DNA of 37,071 bases from Sphingobacteriaceae bacterium UBA6709 (GCA_002454425.1 DKIV01000001.1:48744-85814); one strand, 5' to 3'; shown: positions 8,615-17,947, numbered from the stretch's first letter. The notes: generated by a model from the letters alone, not told the origin. Numbers and translations are program-made.

Positions 8615-8636
8615 TTACCTGTTTACTCAACAACAT

Positions 8637-8675
8637 AAAAGCCCGTTAGTGATATTTCATCTAACGGGCTTTTTT
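8637..8675 (+). terminator. Intrinsic terminator of rplS
   Basis: GCCCGTTAG (8641-8649) pairs with CTAACGGGC (8661-8669), extended by A/T pairs and followed by six T. Confidence 0.88.
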
Positions 8676-8752
8676 ATGTTATATACTCAAACTAATACGC
8701 TCACTCATGCTATTCGTGCGAGCCGACCTGCATTAACGGTCAGCATGCTACG

Positions 8753-10438
8753 CTACAGCTTGATTTCAAGACCATCGCCATTTCTGAAAAAAGAATTTAC
8801 AGACACAGGAAGCTTTCCTGTCGCTGGGATCTTCTGCTCTAACAGCTTAACGGCAGCACGTTGTTGCTCTTCTCCATTTTGGTAAAGCACAACCAATCCC
8901 TTGCTGGATTCTATGCCCGGAAGACCTGCTAAGGTATATGGGTTAGCAAACAGACAGGTTACCGTATTAAGTCTCGCTAGCGCCGCGATCAATAGCTTCA
9001 TATTGCTATTTACATCCAGATTGCTTTGCGGCCGCTTGCGATAATCATAAACTCCCACGATTATCTGATCATACCCCCTGAGCTCCGCGACCATACTGTT
9101 TATATCGCCAACAGACGCGATTTTAGAAACAATAAAGTTCATGGAATTAGGAAAACTCCTCTTGAGCTCGGTCTGGAATATTGTTGGTGTCGCTACTCCT
9201 AAACTAATGATTGCGGTTCTCCTGGTAGGATTTAAAGACTTTATTACCGAATCATCACGCAACACCGTGACGCTGGCGTCAGCAAGTCGCTGAATCAGCT
9301 GACGAGAGGACACCCGGTTTAGATCCTCATATAACGTTGCCAAAGAGGGGCTAAACGCAACGTTTAAACCTGCCTCATATTTAGCGTTCAGAATCTTCTT
9401 CACGGAACTATCAATCCTACCCATGGAGATGTCGCCTGCCCGTACCGCTTTTTTTATTAGCTTAATAGCTCTCCTCGTATCCTCCGACAACTCCAGAATA
9501 TCATTTCCCGCCTTAACCGCCATCAGGTCTGCTCTCCCTTCCGGAAAAAACTTCACCACTCCTTTCATCTCCATAGCATCCGAAATAACCAGTCCCTTAA
9601 ACTTTAAAGAGTCTTTCAAGATCCCGGTAATAATAGGTCGCGAGAGTGTCGATGGCAAATTGGGTGTATTATCTAATGCCGGAATATTCATATGTGCGAC
9701 CATTACTCCACTGGCGCCACGCCCTACCAATTTCTGAAACGGAAACATCTCTAATGAATCAAGCCTGGCCCTATCAAACTTCAATTGTGGCAAATCCTTA
9801 TGCGAATCTACTTCCGTGTCGCCATGCCCCGGAAAATGCTTAATACTGGTAAGAATTCCACCGTCCTGCATGCCGAGCATATAGGCAGCGGCTTTCTCAG
9901 CTACATTATATTTATTATCCCCGAATGAACGATAGTTAATAACGGGATTCCTCGGATTGTTATTAATGTCGGCTACCGGAGCAAAATTCAAATGCATCCC
10001 CATGAGCTTAAAATCATGAGCAATCTCTTTCCCCATCAGGTAAAGAAGAGAACTGTCGCGTACAGCCCCCAAACTTAGCTGATATGGATACGAAAGGGTA
10101 CTATCCAATCGCATGCCTAAGCCCCACTCCGCATCCATTGCTACTAACAATGGCGTTTTACTTATACTCTGATAGCTTCGGGTGAGAGCTGCCTGACGCA
10201 CAGGTCCCCCCTGAAAAAACACTAAGCCCCCGACTTTGAGTTTCTTAACCATCTTCGCCACGGAATCTTCATAGGCTTTTCCCTTATCGGTATGCGCACG
10301 TACGAAAAACATCTGCCCGATACGCTCTTTCTTACTTAATGAGCGAAAAACGGAATCCGTCCAATTCTCTTTACTTTGAGAGAAACAAACAAATGACGTC
10401 ATCAGACACAGTGCGAGAGAAGCGATATATTTTTTCAT
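8753..10438 (-). CDS. Exported GH3 beta-N-acetylhexosaminidase (NagZ-type)
   Basis: Glycoside hydrolase family 3 enzyme expected to cleave beta-linked N-acetylhexosamine, as in peptidoglycan or chitin fragments. It has 561 residues: signal peptide (1-20), GH3 barrel (about 35-370) and a GH3 C-terminal domain. NagZ hallmarks are visible: KHFPGHGDTEVDSH (200-213), carrying the mobile-loop Asp-His pair, and GLVISDAMEM, where Asp287 is the predicted nucleophile. Many Bacteroidota relatives carry an extra C-terminal beta-lactamase-like domain, which is absent here. Export implies periplasmic or surface action, unlike cytoplasmic E. coli NagZ. Confidence 0.92.
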   Translation of the reverse strand: MKKYIASLALCLMTSFVCFSQSKENWTDSVFRSLSKKERIGQMFFVRAHTDKGKAYEDSVAKMVKKLKVGGLVFFQGGPVRQAALTRSYQSISKTPLLVAMDAEWGLGMRLDSTLSYPYQLSLGAVRDSSLLYLMGKEIAHDFKLMGMHLNFAPVADINNNPRNPVINYRSFGDNKYNVAEKAAAYMLGMQDGGILTSIKHFPGHGDTEVDSHKDLPQLKFDRARLDSLEMFPFQKLVGRGASGVMVAHMNIPALDNTPNLPSTLSRPIITGILKDSLKFKGLVISDAMEMKGVVKFFPEGRADLMAVKAGNDILELSEDTRRAIKLIKKAVRAGDISMGRIDSSVKKILNAKYEAGLNVAFSPSLATLYEDLNRVSSRQLIQRLADASVTVLRDDSVIKSLNPTRRTAIISLGVATPTIFQTELKRSFPNSMNFIVSKIASVGDINSMVAELRGYDQIIVGVYDYRKRPQSNLDVNSNMKLLIAALARLNTVTCLFANPYTLAGLPGIESSKGLVVLYQNGEEQQRAAVKLLEQKIPATGKLPVSVNSFFRNGDGLEIKL

Positions 10439-10866
10439 TATCTATATGAGTATTTACGCGTGAAAGTAATAGCTTCCCCATTCATAAGCAAATGAACTAA
10501 GGATGCTTCGCTACTTATACCTTTGCCGTTATCACTACAAATTTTAATAATTCTTGTTTCCCGAAACATCTCGTTTTCCCAAAACTTACCCGGGAAAGCC
10601 GACTGATTGTCATCTGAGTACAATACTATCAGTTAAAAACATGCTACATTCGCGCCAAAAAACAAAAAAAGACAAAATACCGATCAATTTAAAGTGCAAT
10701 CAAAAATACACGTTACCACATCTTCAAAAAACATGACCAAACGCACATTTCCGGGCTCGATTGCATTAAGAAAATGGAAATATCCCTTGATTTTAAAACA
10801 CAGAATTTTAGACTTTCAAAAATAAACGGTTATTATTATAATAATAATACAAAAAGATCAATTTCA
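10439..10866. other. Intergenic region between divergent GH3 and PepSY-like genes
   Basis: No convincing gene. A minus-strand frame of 61 codons (10438-10623) ends in a TAATG overlap with the GH3 start but is not recognisable. The part from about 10620 to 10866 is A-rich. It holds a perfect AT palindrome at 10830-10847, about 20 bp before the promoter at 10867. Confidence 0.5.
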
Positions 10867-10897
10867 TTGACAAATCAATAAACATTATCTACTTTTG
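10867..10897 (+). promoter_or_regulatory. Predicted promoter of the PepSY-like gene
   Basis: TTG (10867-10869) and TACTTTTG (10890-10897) are 20 bases apart, an excellent Bacteroidota match. Initiation would be about 18-20 nt before the start codon. Confidence 0.72.
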
Positions 10898-10921
10898 ATA
10901 TAGAAATAAAAAGCAACTGTT

Positions 10922-11422
10922 ATGAAAAAGTTAATTTACCTGGCCTTCTTTGTTCTGGCGCTTTCGGCAACAAGTTTCGCCGACGGTAAAAACATGATTG
11001 AAAAGAAAGATTCAGAAGCGTCTTATTTCGCATTGAATCAGTTCTCTTCGAGATTCCAAAATGCTACTAACGTAAACTGGGTTGTCACTGACAGATTTCA
11101 AAAAGCCTCGTTTATGCTTAATGGCAAAAAAATGAGTGCTTTCTTTGACATTAACGGCGACTATATCGCGACTACACAATATCTGTCGGTTGATAAACTG
11201 CCTGCCGTGAGTAAAAATCGCATTGCCAAGCTATATAAAGATTACGCTGTTGAAGATGTTATCAAATACGATATCGACGTTCAGGACGACAATCACCTTT
11301 ACGCACTCACGGGACGCAGAAATTATAATATGATCTATTTCGCGAGCCTTAAAAACGAGAAAGAAAGAATCGTTGTTAAGATCACTCCTGACGGCGAGAT
11401 ATCGTACTTAAAGAGTCTATAA
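10922..11422 (+). CDS. Secreted PepSY-like protein of unknown function
   Basis: A 166-residue exported protein. Signal peptide 1-20 (MKKLIYLAFFVLALSATSFA). The rest resembles the Bacteroidota PepSY-like / DUF2874 group. In these, a stretch such as FSSRFQNATNVNWVVTD is followed by a strand carrying polar residues, a turn with DINGDYI, and a second similar unit ending KITPDGEISY. No catalytic residues are evident. The gene is a single unit with a clear promoter and terminator. The family call is from remembered pattern and moderately sure; the cellular role is unknown. Confidence 0.75.
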   Translation: MKKLIYLAFFVLALSATSFADGKNMIEKKDSEASYFALNQFSSRFQNATNVNWVVTDRFQKASFMLNGKKMSAFFDINGDYIATTQYLSVDKLPAVSKNRIAKLYKDYAVEDVIKYDIDVQDDNHLYALTGRRNYNMIYFASLKNEKERIVVKITPDGEISYLKSL

Positions 11423-11450
11423 TACATCGCTCTCTACCTATTAAATGTTA

Positions 11451-11475
11451 AGCCGGACCTTAGTCCGGTTTTTTT
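11451..11475 (+). terminator. Intrinsic terminator of the PepSY-like gene
   Basis: CCGGAC (11453-11458), loop CTTA, GTCCGG (11463-11468), then seven T. Confidence 0.85.
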
Positions 11476-11485
11476 ATTTTCTTTC

Positions 11486-12409
11486 CTAAAGAAAAGTCAT
11501 CGGCTTTTCGGGATCCTTCAGAATTTCAAACATTGTATATCCCCATGGTTTAAAAAAATTCTCCAATACCTGGGCGTAGGTTTTATTCTGCCACTTATCA
11601 AATATAGCCGCATTGTTCATATGCATGGGCATAGGTTCAATAAACAGAGATCCATGCGCTTCTACAACAGAATAATCAGGCAACCTGTTAAAAAGGTAAG
11701 CGGAATAGAAGAATCGCGCGCAAACCTCTTCGAACTGGATTAAACTTAGTATCCGCTCTTTGCAAGCTTCCAGCAGATCTCGATGATATTGCTTACTTTC
11801 CTCGTTATCCTGCAAACAAACAATCATTCCCACATTGCCAATTCTTAACGAGTAAATCAGCGTATTTATCTCATCCCGGTACATAAACTTGTCCTCTGGA
11901 TTCTCGATCTCGAATATATATATTGACCAGGGACGAGGACCTTCAAATTCCACCGGACGCACCAGGGACTGAAGCATGATGTGCAGGTTGCTGAACTTGC
12001 GACTAAGTCCCTGAGAAAAATTAAAAGCTTCTCCGCTCAGCTTTTGCTGCTGCAGACCTCTGTTAATCTCCTGATATATGATACCGAACATCCTCAGAGA
12101 TACCCACTGAAATAGCTTTATCTCCGGCAATTCCTTCACGGCAGAATGCCCGGCATTGAAAGCAGCCTGAATATCCTCGTCAAGCGCAGCCGCCGATTCT
12201 GCGACCTCCTTACTTGCGGGCAACCATAGATCAGCATAACGAACCATACTTTCATCGAGCATCTTGAACGCCAGATCGCCAAGCATTCCCCGCTCAATGA
12301 GCCAGGACGGAAAAACCGAAACCCGATCCGACACTTCACTGCCCGTCAGAAAGCACTTATTATAATTAAAATCGAAACGATGAAAAGGGTTATAAATAGC
12401 TGTCTGCAT
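11486..12409 (-). CDS. Conserved-looking cytoplasmic protein of unknown function
   Basis: A 307-residue protein not recognised. No signal peptide or membrane segment is visible. The N-terminus reads NPFHRFDFNYNKCFLTG, where CFLTG recalls a half zinc-knuckle seen in treble-clef proteins, but no second Cys pair follows. The middle is mostly helical with aromatic residues (PRPWSIYIFEIENPEDKFMY), and the C-terminus has EPMPMHMNN and a Trp-rich end. It lies between the terminator of the upstream M1 peptidase gene and that of the convergent PepSY-like gene, so it should be its own unit. Codon use resembles its neighbours. Confidence 0.8.
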   Translation of the reverse strand: MQTAIYNPFHRFDFNYNKCFLTGSEVSDRVSVFPSWLIERGMLGDLAFKMLDESMVRYADLWLPASKEVAESAAALDEDIQAAFNAGHSAVKELPEIKLFQWVSLRMFGIIYQEINRGLQQQKLSGEAFNFSQGLSRKFSNLHIMLQSLVRPVEFEGPRPWSIYIFEIENPEDKFMYRDEINTLIYSLRIGNVGMIVCLQDNEESKQYHRDLLEACKERILSLIQFEEVCARFFYSAYLFNRLPDYSVVEAHGSLFIEPMPMHMNNAAIFDKWQNKTYAQVLENFFKPWGYTMFEILKDPEKPMTFL

Positions 12410-12445
12410 AACACATTCTACAAATAAATCTCAAATAAAACGTAA

Positions 12446-12476
12446 TAAAAAAAGTGCCCCGTATTGAGGCACTTTT
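12446..12476 (-). terminator. Terminator of the M1 aminopeptidase gene
   Basis: Nine-base arms AAAAGTGCC / GGCACTTTT flank a 9-nt loop. Read on the minus strand the hairpin is followed by a T-run. It lies about 36 nt after the peptidase stop. Confidence 0.82.
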
Positions 12477-12511
12477 CTATTCAAATATCAAGATTTGATT
12501 TTTAGCATTGG

Positions 12512-15031
12512 TCAATTCATGTTCAATTCTTGAATATCTTCATTGATTTTTGCAATCTCCTGATTGATGCGCTGCTTCTGAGCCGCTGAAGTAACACTGT
12601 CCAGCTGAATTTCCTTGGCGTGCTTATAATTCTCAAACAACCCGGCAACGAACTTAGCACCACCCTGACGCTTCATCTTAAGTCCCATTTGCTTGATACC
12701 ATCAAGTTTTGACCGCACCAAAGAAGCATCGTCCAGCTTTGAAAGCATGAGCACATAACCCGGCAAAATATCAATCTTCATCTGCACGCCGCTGCTATTG
12801 TAAAGCCTGTCTACATACGGAAACTCGCCAACACCTCCTGACTGCGCATACACTACGGCAATAGATTGACTAAGTTTTCCTTTCGCCTCGGCCTCCAAAC
12901 TCTTGGCGACACTTAAGGCCTTATCCTTATCTAACATCGCTAGTCCCAACAATGACGATGACTGCACGCCGAATGAACGACTCTTTAATCCCTCAGTAAA
13001 AAAGGACACATTCGCCGGATCTTTGGTTCCAGCAAGAATCAGTAACGCGTCTGCTTTCACCAAATATGCGGAATCCGAAGAGGCAATTTTCTTTAACACT
13101 GGTAACACCGCCGTCAGCACTTTAGGACTGCCAGTTTCCAACATCCCCAAGGAGCTCCTCCGCAAGCCTTCAAACTTATCATTGAGTCCGGCAATAAGCA
13201 AATTCCGGGCCTCATCGCTTCTGGTCTGCATATTGGAGGCTACTTGCAAGGCCTCGTATCGATCGAGATATAAGGGCGCGTGTTTATATTGAAAAGCGTA
13301 TTCTGTAATGGACTTACGATCAATCTTCTGACAGAGAAGGATTTTATCCCCATCGAAGTTTACAAGATCCGGCTTAACGGGAACAGCGAAATTGAATGTA
13401 TCTACTTTATTCTTGAGCCAAATTCTACGTCGTTCTTTCTTTCCCTGATAATACAAATCTATTGCCAGAGGCACTGTAAATGCCTTTCCCTCTTGTGTCT
13501 GCTTAACAATGACTTTCTGTTGCCTTGTTTGCGGATCATAGGCGTAACTGATATCGAGTTTAGGATTACCACTGCCAAAGTACCATTGATTAAAAAACCA
13601 ATTTAAATCCTGCCCGCTTACCTCTTCCATGGCTAGCCGGAGCTGATGAGCCTCTCCAGTCTTAAAAGCGTTAGTGCTAAGATACAACTGAACCCCTTTG
13701 AAGAAGACCTCCTCGCCAAGATAATTGCGAAGCATATTCAGAATACGGCCACCTTTTTTGTAGGTCACACGATCGAACATATCTTCCTTATCGTGATAAT
13801 GAAACCTCACAAGATCCTTCCCAAAGCTCTTCGCTCCATCGTTCAGATAAGCATCCATAGCCTCACGATTATGCTCGCCAGCGTAATCCTGTCCCCATTT
13901 GTGCTCCAGCCACAACAGCTCACCAAAATCAGCGAACGACTCATTTACTGTAAGATTACTCCAGCTCTCAGCAGTAACGTAATCACCAAACCACTGATGA
14001 AAGAGCTCGTGCGAGATTACGCCCTCTTCATTCTTATCCAGCAACTCCCTGTCGGTTTTCTGAACAAAATCACCATGCAAGGTTGCAGAAGTATTCTCCA
14101 TCGCTCCACTTACATAATCCCGAACAACAATTTGAGAGTATTTGTTCCATGGGAAGTCTACCCCCAACCGCTTTGAATAAAACTCCATCATTTCGGGAGT
14201 TGTACCGAATATCTGCTTCGCGAATGGAGCGAACTTAGGTTCAAGGTAATAGTTAACTTCCCGATCCCGCCACTTATCCTTATAGATCTTAAAATCGCCT
14301 ACTGCCATCATGAAAAGATATGGAGCATGAGGAAGTTCCATCTTCCAGGTATCAGTCCTCGTACCATCAGCGTTACTCTTCTGCAGCGCAAGCTTACCAT
14401 TTGAAAGCGTAACATATTTAGACGGCACGGTCATACTAATTTCAGATGTCGTCTTTTGATTAGGGCTATCGATAGTTGGAAACCACACCGATGAAGCCTC
14501 CGTCTCGCCCTGAGTCCATATCTGCACGGGTTTATCAGCAACAGCTCCATCAGGATTAATAAAATAGAGACCCTTTGCGTCCGTGATAGCGGCACTGCCT
14601 GAGGTCTTAAGCTCATCAGGCTTAGCGATGTAATCAATAAATACCTTATATTCTTCCTGGCCTTTAATAGTGCGTCCAAGATTTATATACAATTTCATTC
14701 CGTTATACTGATATCTCAGCGGAATCAAACTACTACCGGAAATCATAGCGACAGATTTAATTTCCATGCCTTTAGCATCAAGAGTCAGAGAGTCGCTTGC
14801 GTAAATATGGGGCTTCAATGTGATCCAGGCTTTACCATACAAGTATCGCTTCTGATAATCGAAGCTTACACTCAGGCGCGTGTGCACCAAATCGTTTACT
14901 TTAGTGTTACTGGCCCTGTAAATGCTCAGTACTGAATCAAGCCCCGATTTAGCTTGAGCTGATGCTGTAAACGACGATGCCGCCGTAATAACGGCAAGGC
15001 TGCTTATAGCTATGCAATGTTTAAGTTTCAT
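12512..15031 (-). CDS. Exported M1-family zinc aminopeptidase
   Basis: Removes N-terminal amino acids from peptides, probably in the periplasm. It has 839 residues from the ATG at 15029-15031, which gives a signal peptide (MKLKHCIAISSLAVITAASS, cleavage near ASA). The frame extends a few codons further upstream only through a TTG. M1 signatures are present: exopeptidase motif GAMEN (309-313) and zinc site HELFHQW (341-347), with His341, His345 and the third ligand Glu364 in NESFADFGE. A beta-sandwich and a helical HEAT-like C-terminal region follow. It is divergent from the Spy-like gene. Confidence 0.94.
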   Translation of the reverse strand: MKLKHCIAISSLAVITAASSFTASAQAKSGLDSVLSIYRASNTKVNDLVHTRLSVSFDYQKRYLYGKAWITLKPHIYASDSLTLDAKGMEIKSVAMISGSSLIPLRYQYNGMKLYINLGRTIKGQEEYKVFIDYIAKPDELKTSGSAAITDAKGLYFINPDGAVADKPVQIWTQGETEASSVWFPTIDSPNQKTTSEISMTVPSKYVTLSNGKLALQKSNADGTRTDTWKMELPHAPYLFMMAVGDFKIYKDKWRDREVNYYLEPKFAPFAKQIFGTTPEMMEFYSKRLGVDFPWNKYSQIVVRDYVSGAMENTSATLHGDFVQKTDRELLDKNEEGVISHELFHQWFGDYVTAESWSNLTVNESFADFGELLWLEHKWGQDYAGEHNREAMDAYLNDGAKSFGKDLVRFHYHDKEDMFDRVTYKKGGRILNMLRNYLGEEVFFKGVQLYLSTNAFKTGEAHQLRLAMEEVSGQDLNWFFNQWYFGSGNPKLDISYAYDPQTRQQKVIVKQTQEGKAFTVPLAIDLYYQGKKERRRIWLKNKVDTFNFAVPVKPDLVNFDGDKILLCQKIDRKSITEYAFQYKHAPLYLDRYEALQVASNMQTRSDEARNLLIAGLNDKFEGLRRSSLGMLETGSPKVLTAVLPVLKKIASSDSAYLVKADALLILAGTKDPANVSFFTEGLKSRSFGVQSSSLLGLAMLDKDKALSVAKSLEAEAKGKLSQSIAVVYAQSGGVGEFPYVDRLYNSSGVQMKIDILPGYVLMLSKLDDASLVRSKLDGIKQMGLKMKRQGGAKFVAGLFENYKHAKEIQLDSVTSAAQKQRINQEIAKINEDIQELNMN

Positions 15032-15219
15032 AGAAGTTTTTCGAGCTTTCAAGATAATGAAATGATATAAACTTTAAAAATGTCAGTCGTGGATTCTAAG
15101 CAAACGAAATTTCCCTGAAAATTATAGCTCTATTTTACCGCTATGTTAACATTATTTAACAATTACCCTCTTAAACCTATTGCCTCAACCTATATCTATT
15201 GTAATAAATACGAATAGAT

Positions 15220-15612
15220 ATGAAAAAGATGATTGTATCAGCGCTAATGTTAGGTGTATTAACATTAGGAGCGTTTGCCCAGGATAAAAACACCCACAAC
15301 AAGAAAACACCGGAGGAGAAGGCGCAACTGATGACCGATAAAATGGATCAAAAGCTCAGGCTTACTGCAACCCAGAAATCTCAGGTATACAAGCTAAATC
15401 TGGAATCGGCCAAAGAGCGCAACCTATACAAACATAATGCTAAGGACAAACCAGACGCTACCGCACGCCAGTCCTTCAAAGAGCACATGAAAAGCAGGGA
15501 TGAGAAACTCAACAGCATATTAAATGATGAACAACGAAATGTGTATCAGCAATACAAGCAAGAACACAAGAAACACAAGGGGCATCACAAAGCCTCAGAT
15601 AAAAAAAATTAG
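15220..15612 (+). CDS. Small periplasmic Spy/CpxP-like helical protein
   Basis: A 130-residue exported protein with signal peptide 1-20 (ends GAFAQ). The mature part is highly charged and helical (EEKAQLMTDKMDQKLRLTAT, SILNDEQRNVYQQYKQEH), with the LTxxQ repeats seen in Spy/CpxP-like and DUF4890 proteins. The C-terminus is rich in Lys and His. E. coli Spy is a periplasmic chaperone, but a chaperone role here is inference. A strong terminator follows 23 nt after the stop. Confidence 0.78.
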   Translation: MKKMIVSALMLGVLTLGAFAQDKNTHNKKTPEEKAQLMTDKMDQKLRLTATQKSQVYKLNLESAKERNLYKHNAKDKPDATARQSFKEHMKSRDEKLNSILNDEQRNVYQQYKQEHKKHKGHHKASDKKN

Positions 15613-15635
15613 ACGATAAAAATTGAGAGTGAGGA

Positions 15636-15675
15636 AGCCGTTTCGCGAAGATTTCGCGGAGCGGCTATTTTTTTT
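15636..15675 (+). terminator. Intrinsic terminator of the Spy-like gene
   Basis: A 14-bp stem (15636-15649 with 15653-15666, including G-U pairs) with a 3-nt loop, then A and eight T. Flanking GACGATA and TATCGTC could add outer pairs. Confidence 0.85.
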
Positions 15676-15999
15676 AAATATCGTCTTAAGGTATAGCGCG
15701 AGAATGAAATATGTGCACTTTAGCAATCGTGAAAAGCCCCCTTTTTAGGCATTTTGCCATGTAATTGTCATTCCATCTAATTAATTGTAACAGCTACGAT
15801 TACTTACAATTGATTAACTTGTTTCTCTAACATTCCTGTGTATATTTGCCAGCAATAAATTCCTTCTAAAGAATTTTATGTTCAGAAATTCGTCCGTGTT
15901 AACAGCGGGAGTTTATCTTACATACTACATTACTTAGAATAGAAATCGTTGATAAAGAGCTAAACAGAATATTAATAAAATTATATACATTTTACTACA
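15676..15999 (+). other. pdhB promoter region and 5' leader
   Basis: After the Spy-like terminator this gap holds the pdhB promoter (15819-15848) and a leader of about 145 nt. Within the leader a 19-codon ORF (15878-15937, beginning MFRNSSVLTAG) is the only noticeable frame. No strong hairpin was seen. Confidence 0.45.
15819..15848 (+). promoter_or_regulatory. Predicted pdhB promoter
   Basis: TTG (15819-15821) and TATATTTG (15841-15848) with a 19-base spacer match the Bacteroidota consensus very well. Initiation would be near 15855. Confidence 0.75.
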
Positions 16000-16986
16000 A
16001 TGAGAGAAATACAGTTCAGAGAAGCACTTCGCGAGGCGATGAACGAAGAAATGCGCAAAGACGAAAGGGTTTTCTTAATGGGGGAGGAAGTCGCTGAATA
16101 CAATGGAGCATACAAGGTTAGTCAGGGTATGCTTGACGAATTTGGCGCTAAGCGTGTTATTGATACTCCTATTGCAGAACTTGGCTTTGCCGGTATCGCT
16201 TCAGGAGCTGCAATGAATGGATTACGTCCAATTGTTGAGTTCATGACATTCAACTTCTCTCTGGTGGCAATTGACCAGATCATCAATGGCTCTGCAAAGA
16301 TCCTTTCGATGAGCGGTGGCCAGATCGACTGTCCAATTGTTTTTCGTGGCCCAACCGGTAATGCTGGTCAGCTCGGAGCACAACACTCTCAGAATTTCGA
16401 AAACTGGTACGCTAACTGTCCAGGTCTTAAAGTTGTTGTGCCTTCAAATCCATACGACGCTAAAGGCTTGCTTAAACAAGCGATCATCGATCCGGATCCT
16501 ATCATCTTCATGGAATCTGAATTAATGTATGGCGATAAAGGAGAAGTTCCAGAGGAGGAATATTATCTTGAGATCGGAAAAGCACACGTAGAAAAAGAAG
16601 GTTCTGATGTTACGATCGTTTCTTTCGGAAAGATGCTTTCACGCGTAGTTCACCCTGCAGTTGAAGAACTTGAGAAAGAAGGAATCAGTGCTGAAGTAAT
16701 CAACTTACGTACTGTTAGACCTATCGACTTCGATACGATCATTAACTCTGTTAAGAAGACCAATCGTCTTGTGATCGTTGAAGAAGCCTGGCCTCTAGCT
16801 TCAATCTCAAGTGAGATCACATTCAAAGTACAGAAAGACGCGTTCGATTACCTTGACGCTCCTGTAACACGCGTTGTTTCAGCAGACGTACCTCTTCCAT
16901 ATGCACCAACGCTTATCAAAGAAGCTCTTCCAAATGCAGAGCGCGTTGTTAAAGCTGTAAAGGATGTACTTTACGTAACCAAGTAA
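16000..16986 (+). CDS. pdhB: Pyruvate dehydrogenase E1 component, beta subunit
   Basis: Beta subunit of the heterotetrameric E1 that decarboxylates pyruvate to feed acetyl-CoA into central metabolism. The 328 residues match the family. REIQFREALREAMNEEM, the thiamine-diphosphate region GEEVAEYNGAYKVSQGM, IAELGFAGIASGAAMNGLRP, RGPTGNAGQLGAQHSQ and the C-terminal transketolase domain (EVINLRTVRPIDFDTI) are diagnostic of alpha-ketoacid E1 beta. The alpha subunit gene is not adjacent. The gene has its own promoter and terminator. Confidence 0.95.
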   Translation: MREIQFREALREAMNEEMRKDERVFLMGEEVAEYNGAYKVSQGMLDEFGAKRVIDTPIAELGFAGIASGAAMNGLRPIVEFMTFNFSLVAIDQIINGSAKILSMSGGQIDCPIVFRGPTGNAGQLGAQHSQNFENWYANCPGLKVVVPSNPYDAKGLLKQAIIDPDPIIFMESELMYGDKGEVPEEEYYLEIGKAHVEKEGSDVTIVSFGKMLSRVVHPAVEELEKEGISAEVINLRTVRPIDFDTIINSVKKTNRLVIVEEAWPLASISSEITFKVQKDAFDYLDAPVTRVVSADVPLPYAPTLIKEALPNAERVVKAVKDVLYVTK

Positions 16987-17012
16987 TCAAATACTTTGTT
17001 GTCCAGATATTA

Positions 17013-17043
17013 AAAGCCTGTGCTATTAGCGCGGGCTTTTTTT
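17013..17043 (+). terminator. Intrinsic terminator of pdhB
   Basis: A 12-bp stem with two G-U pairs (17013-17024 with 17028-17039), loop ATT, followed by a T-run. Confidence 0.82.
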
Positions 17044-17071
17044 GTTTAATAGAAATGAGATCGCCAGCAAC

Positions 17072-17096
17072 AAAAAAAGGAACCCTTGGTTCCTTT
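17072..17096 (-). terminator. Terminator of the Lrp/AsnC gene
   Basis: AAAGGAACC (17076-17084) pairs with GGTTCCTTT (17088-17096) around a 3-nt loop. The upstream A-run gives seven T when read on the minus strand. Confidence 0.8.
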
Positions 17097-17127
17097 CCTT
17101 TAATAAAACGCTAATTGGGTTTAAGAG

Positions 17128-17604
17128 TTAAACATCTAAGCTAATCTGGCGCTTAATGCTTTCCTCTAATGAGATAAAGGTTTCAGTACGGGCAATGCCT
17201 TCGATAGCTTGAATCTGCTCATTTAATACAGATCGCAAGTGATTAGTATCGCGACAAATAATTTTAGCAAACATACTCCATGCCCCCGTGGTGTAGTGTA
17301 GCTCCACAATCTCCTTAATCTTGACAAGATGCGCTACAGCATCCTTATACGTTGAGCCCTTTTCTAAATAGATACCCAAATAGGCACAAACATCATATCC
17401 TATCTTCTGAGCATCAACTATTAGATTCGAGCCCTTGATTATCCCAAGATCCTGCATCTTCTTCATACGCACGTGGATGGTTCCTCCCGATACAATAAGC
17501 TTCTTCGCGATCTCAGTATACGGAATAGTTGCATCATCCATAAGCATGGAGAGAATCTGCATATCAAGATTGTCAATTTCAGAATTTACGCTCTTTTTTT
17601 CCAT
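17128..17604 (-). CDS. Lrp/AsnC-family transcriptional regulator
   Basis: DNA-binding regulator that senses an amino acid or similar ligand, 158 residues. The N-terminal winged helix-turn-helix is at about 10-65 (LDMQILSMLMDDATIPYTEI, then KKLIVSGGTIHVRMKKM). The C-terminal RAM ligand-binding domain is at about 72-150 (AYLGIYLEKGSTYKDAV, ELHYTTGAWSMFAKIICRD). Family proteins form octamers. The target genes cannot be read from the sequence. It is convergent with pdhB and divergent from the tRNA-like gene. Confidence 0.93.
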   Translation of the reverse strand: MEKKSVNSEIDNLDMQILSMLMDDATIPYTEIAKKLIVSGGTIHVRMKKMQDLGIIKGSNLIVDAQKIGYDVCAYLGIYLEKGSTYKDAVAHLVKIKEIVELHYTTGAWSMFAKIICRDTNHLRSVLNEQIQAIEGIARTETFISLEESIKRQISLDV

Positions 17605-17947
17605 TTATTTTTGAAAGATTATAAGATTCATGCTAAGTAAATAAAAAAATAACAAGAAATGAAATATTCTCTTATAAAATTTGCAAGTATCATCAACTTT
17701 GCTATAACATCGCTAAATTAAGGAGTTCCAAACTCTTAACACGTTCTATACTATTAAACCAAAGCTGTCCGCAATTTGAAATGAATAACTCCCCAACTCT
17801 TATGGATGGGCAGCGGTTAACAAGCCCCCCAACTTATTGAAAACTTAACAATTTGAACATCTCAATAACACCAGAAAATACAAATACAACAAATCAGACA
17901 AACATTTACTGCTAATTTCATAATAAATAAGTTTTTTTGTTAGAATA
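17605..17947. other. Intergenic region between the Lrp gene and the tRNA-like gene
   Basis: AT-rich, no ORF or strong hairpin worth calling. It presumably holds the promoter of the minus-strand Lrp gene, but no clean match to TAnnTTTG was found on that strand. Confidence 0.5.

Noticed and set aside
10438..10623. Minus-strand 61-codon ORF whose stop overlaps the GH3 start (TAATG)
   Set aside because: The overlap hints at coupling, but the peptide has no signal, domain or convincing composition, and no promoter was found before it.
13646..14176. 176-codon plus-strand ORF inside the M1 peptidase gene
   Set aside because: Antisense shadow of a well-supported zinc peptidase, including its active-site region.
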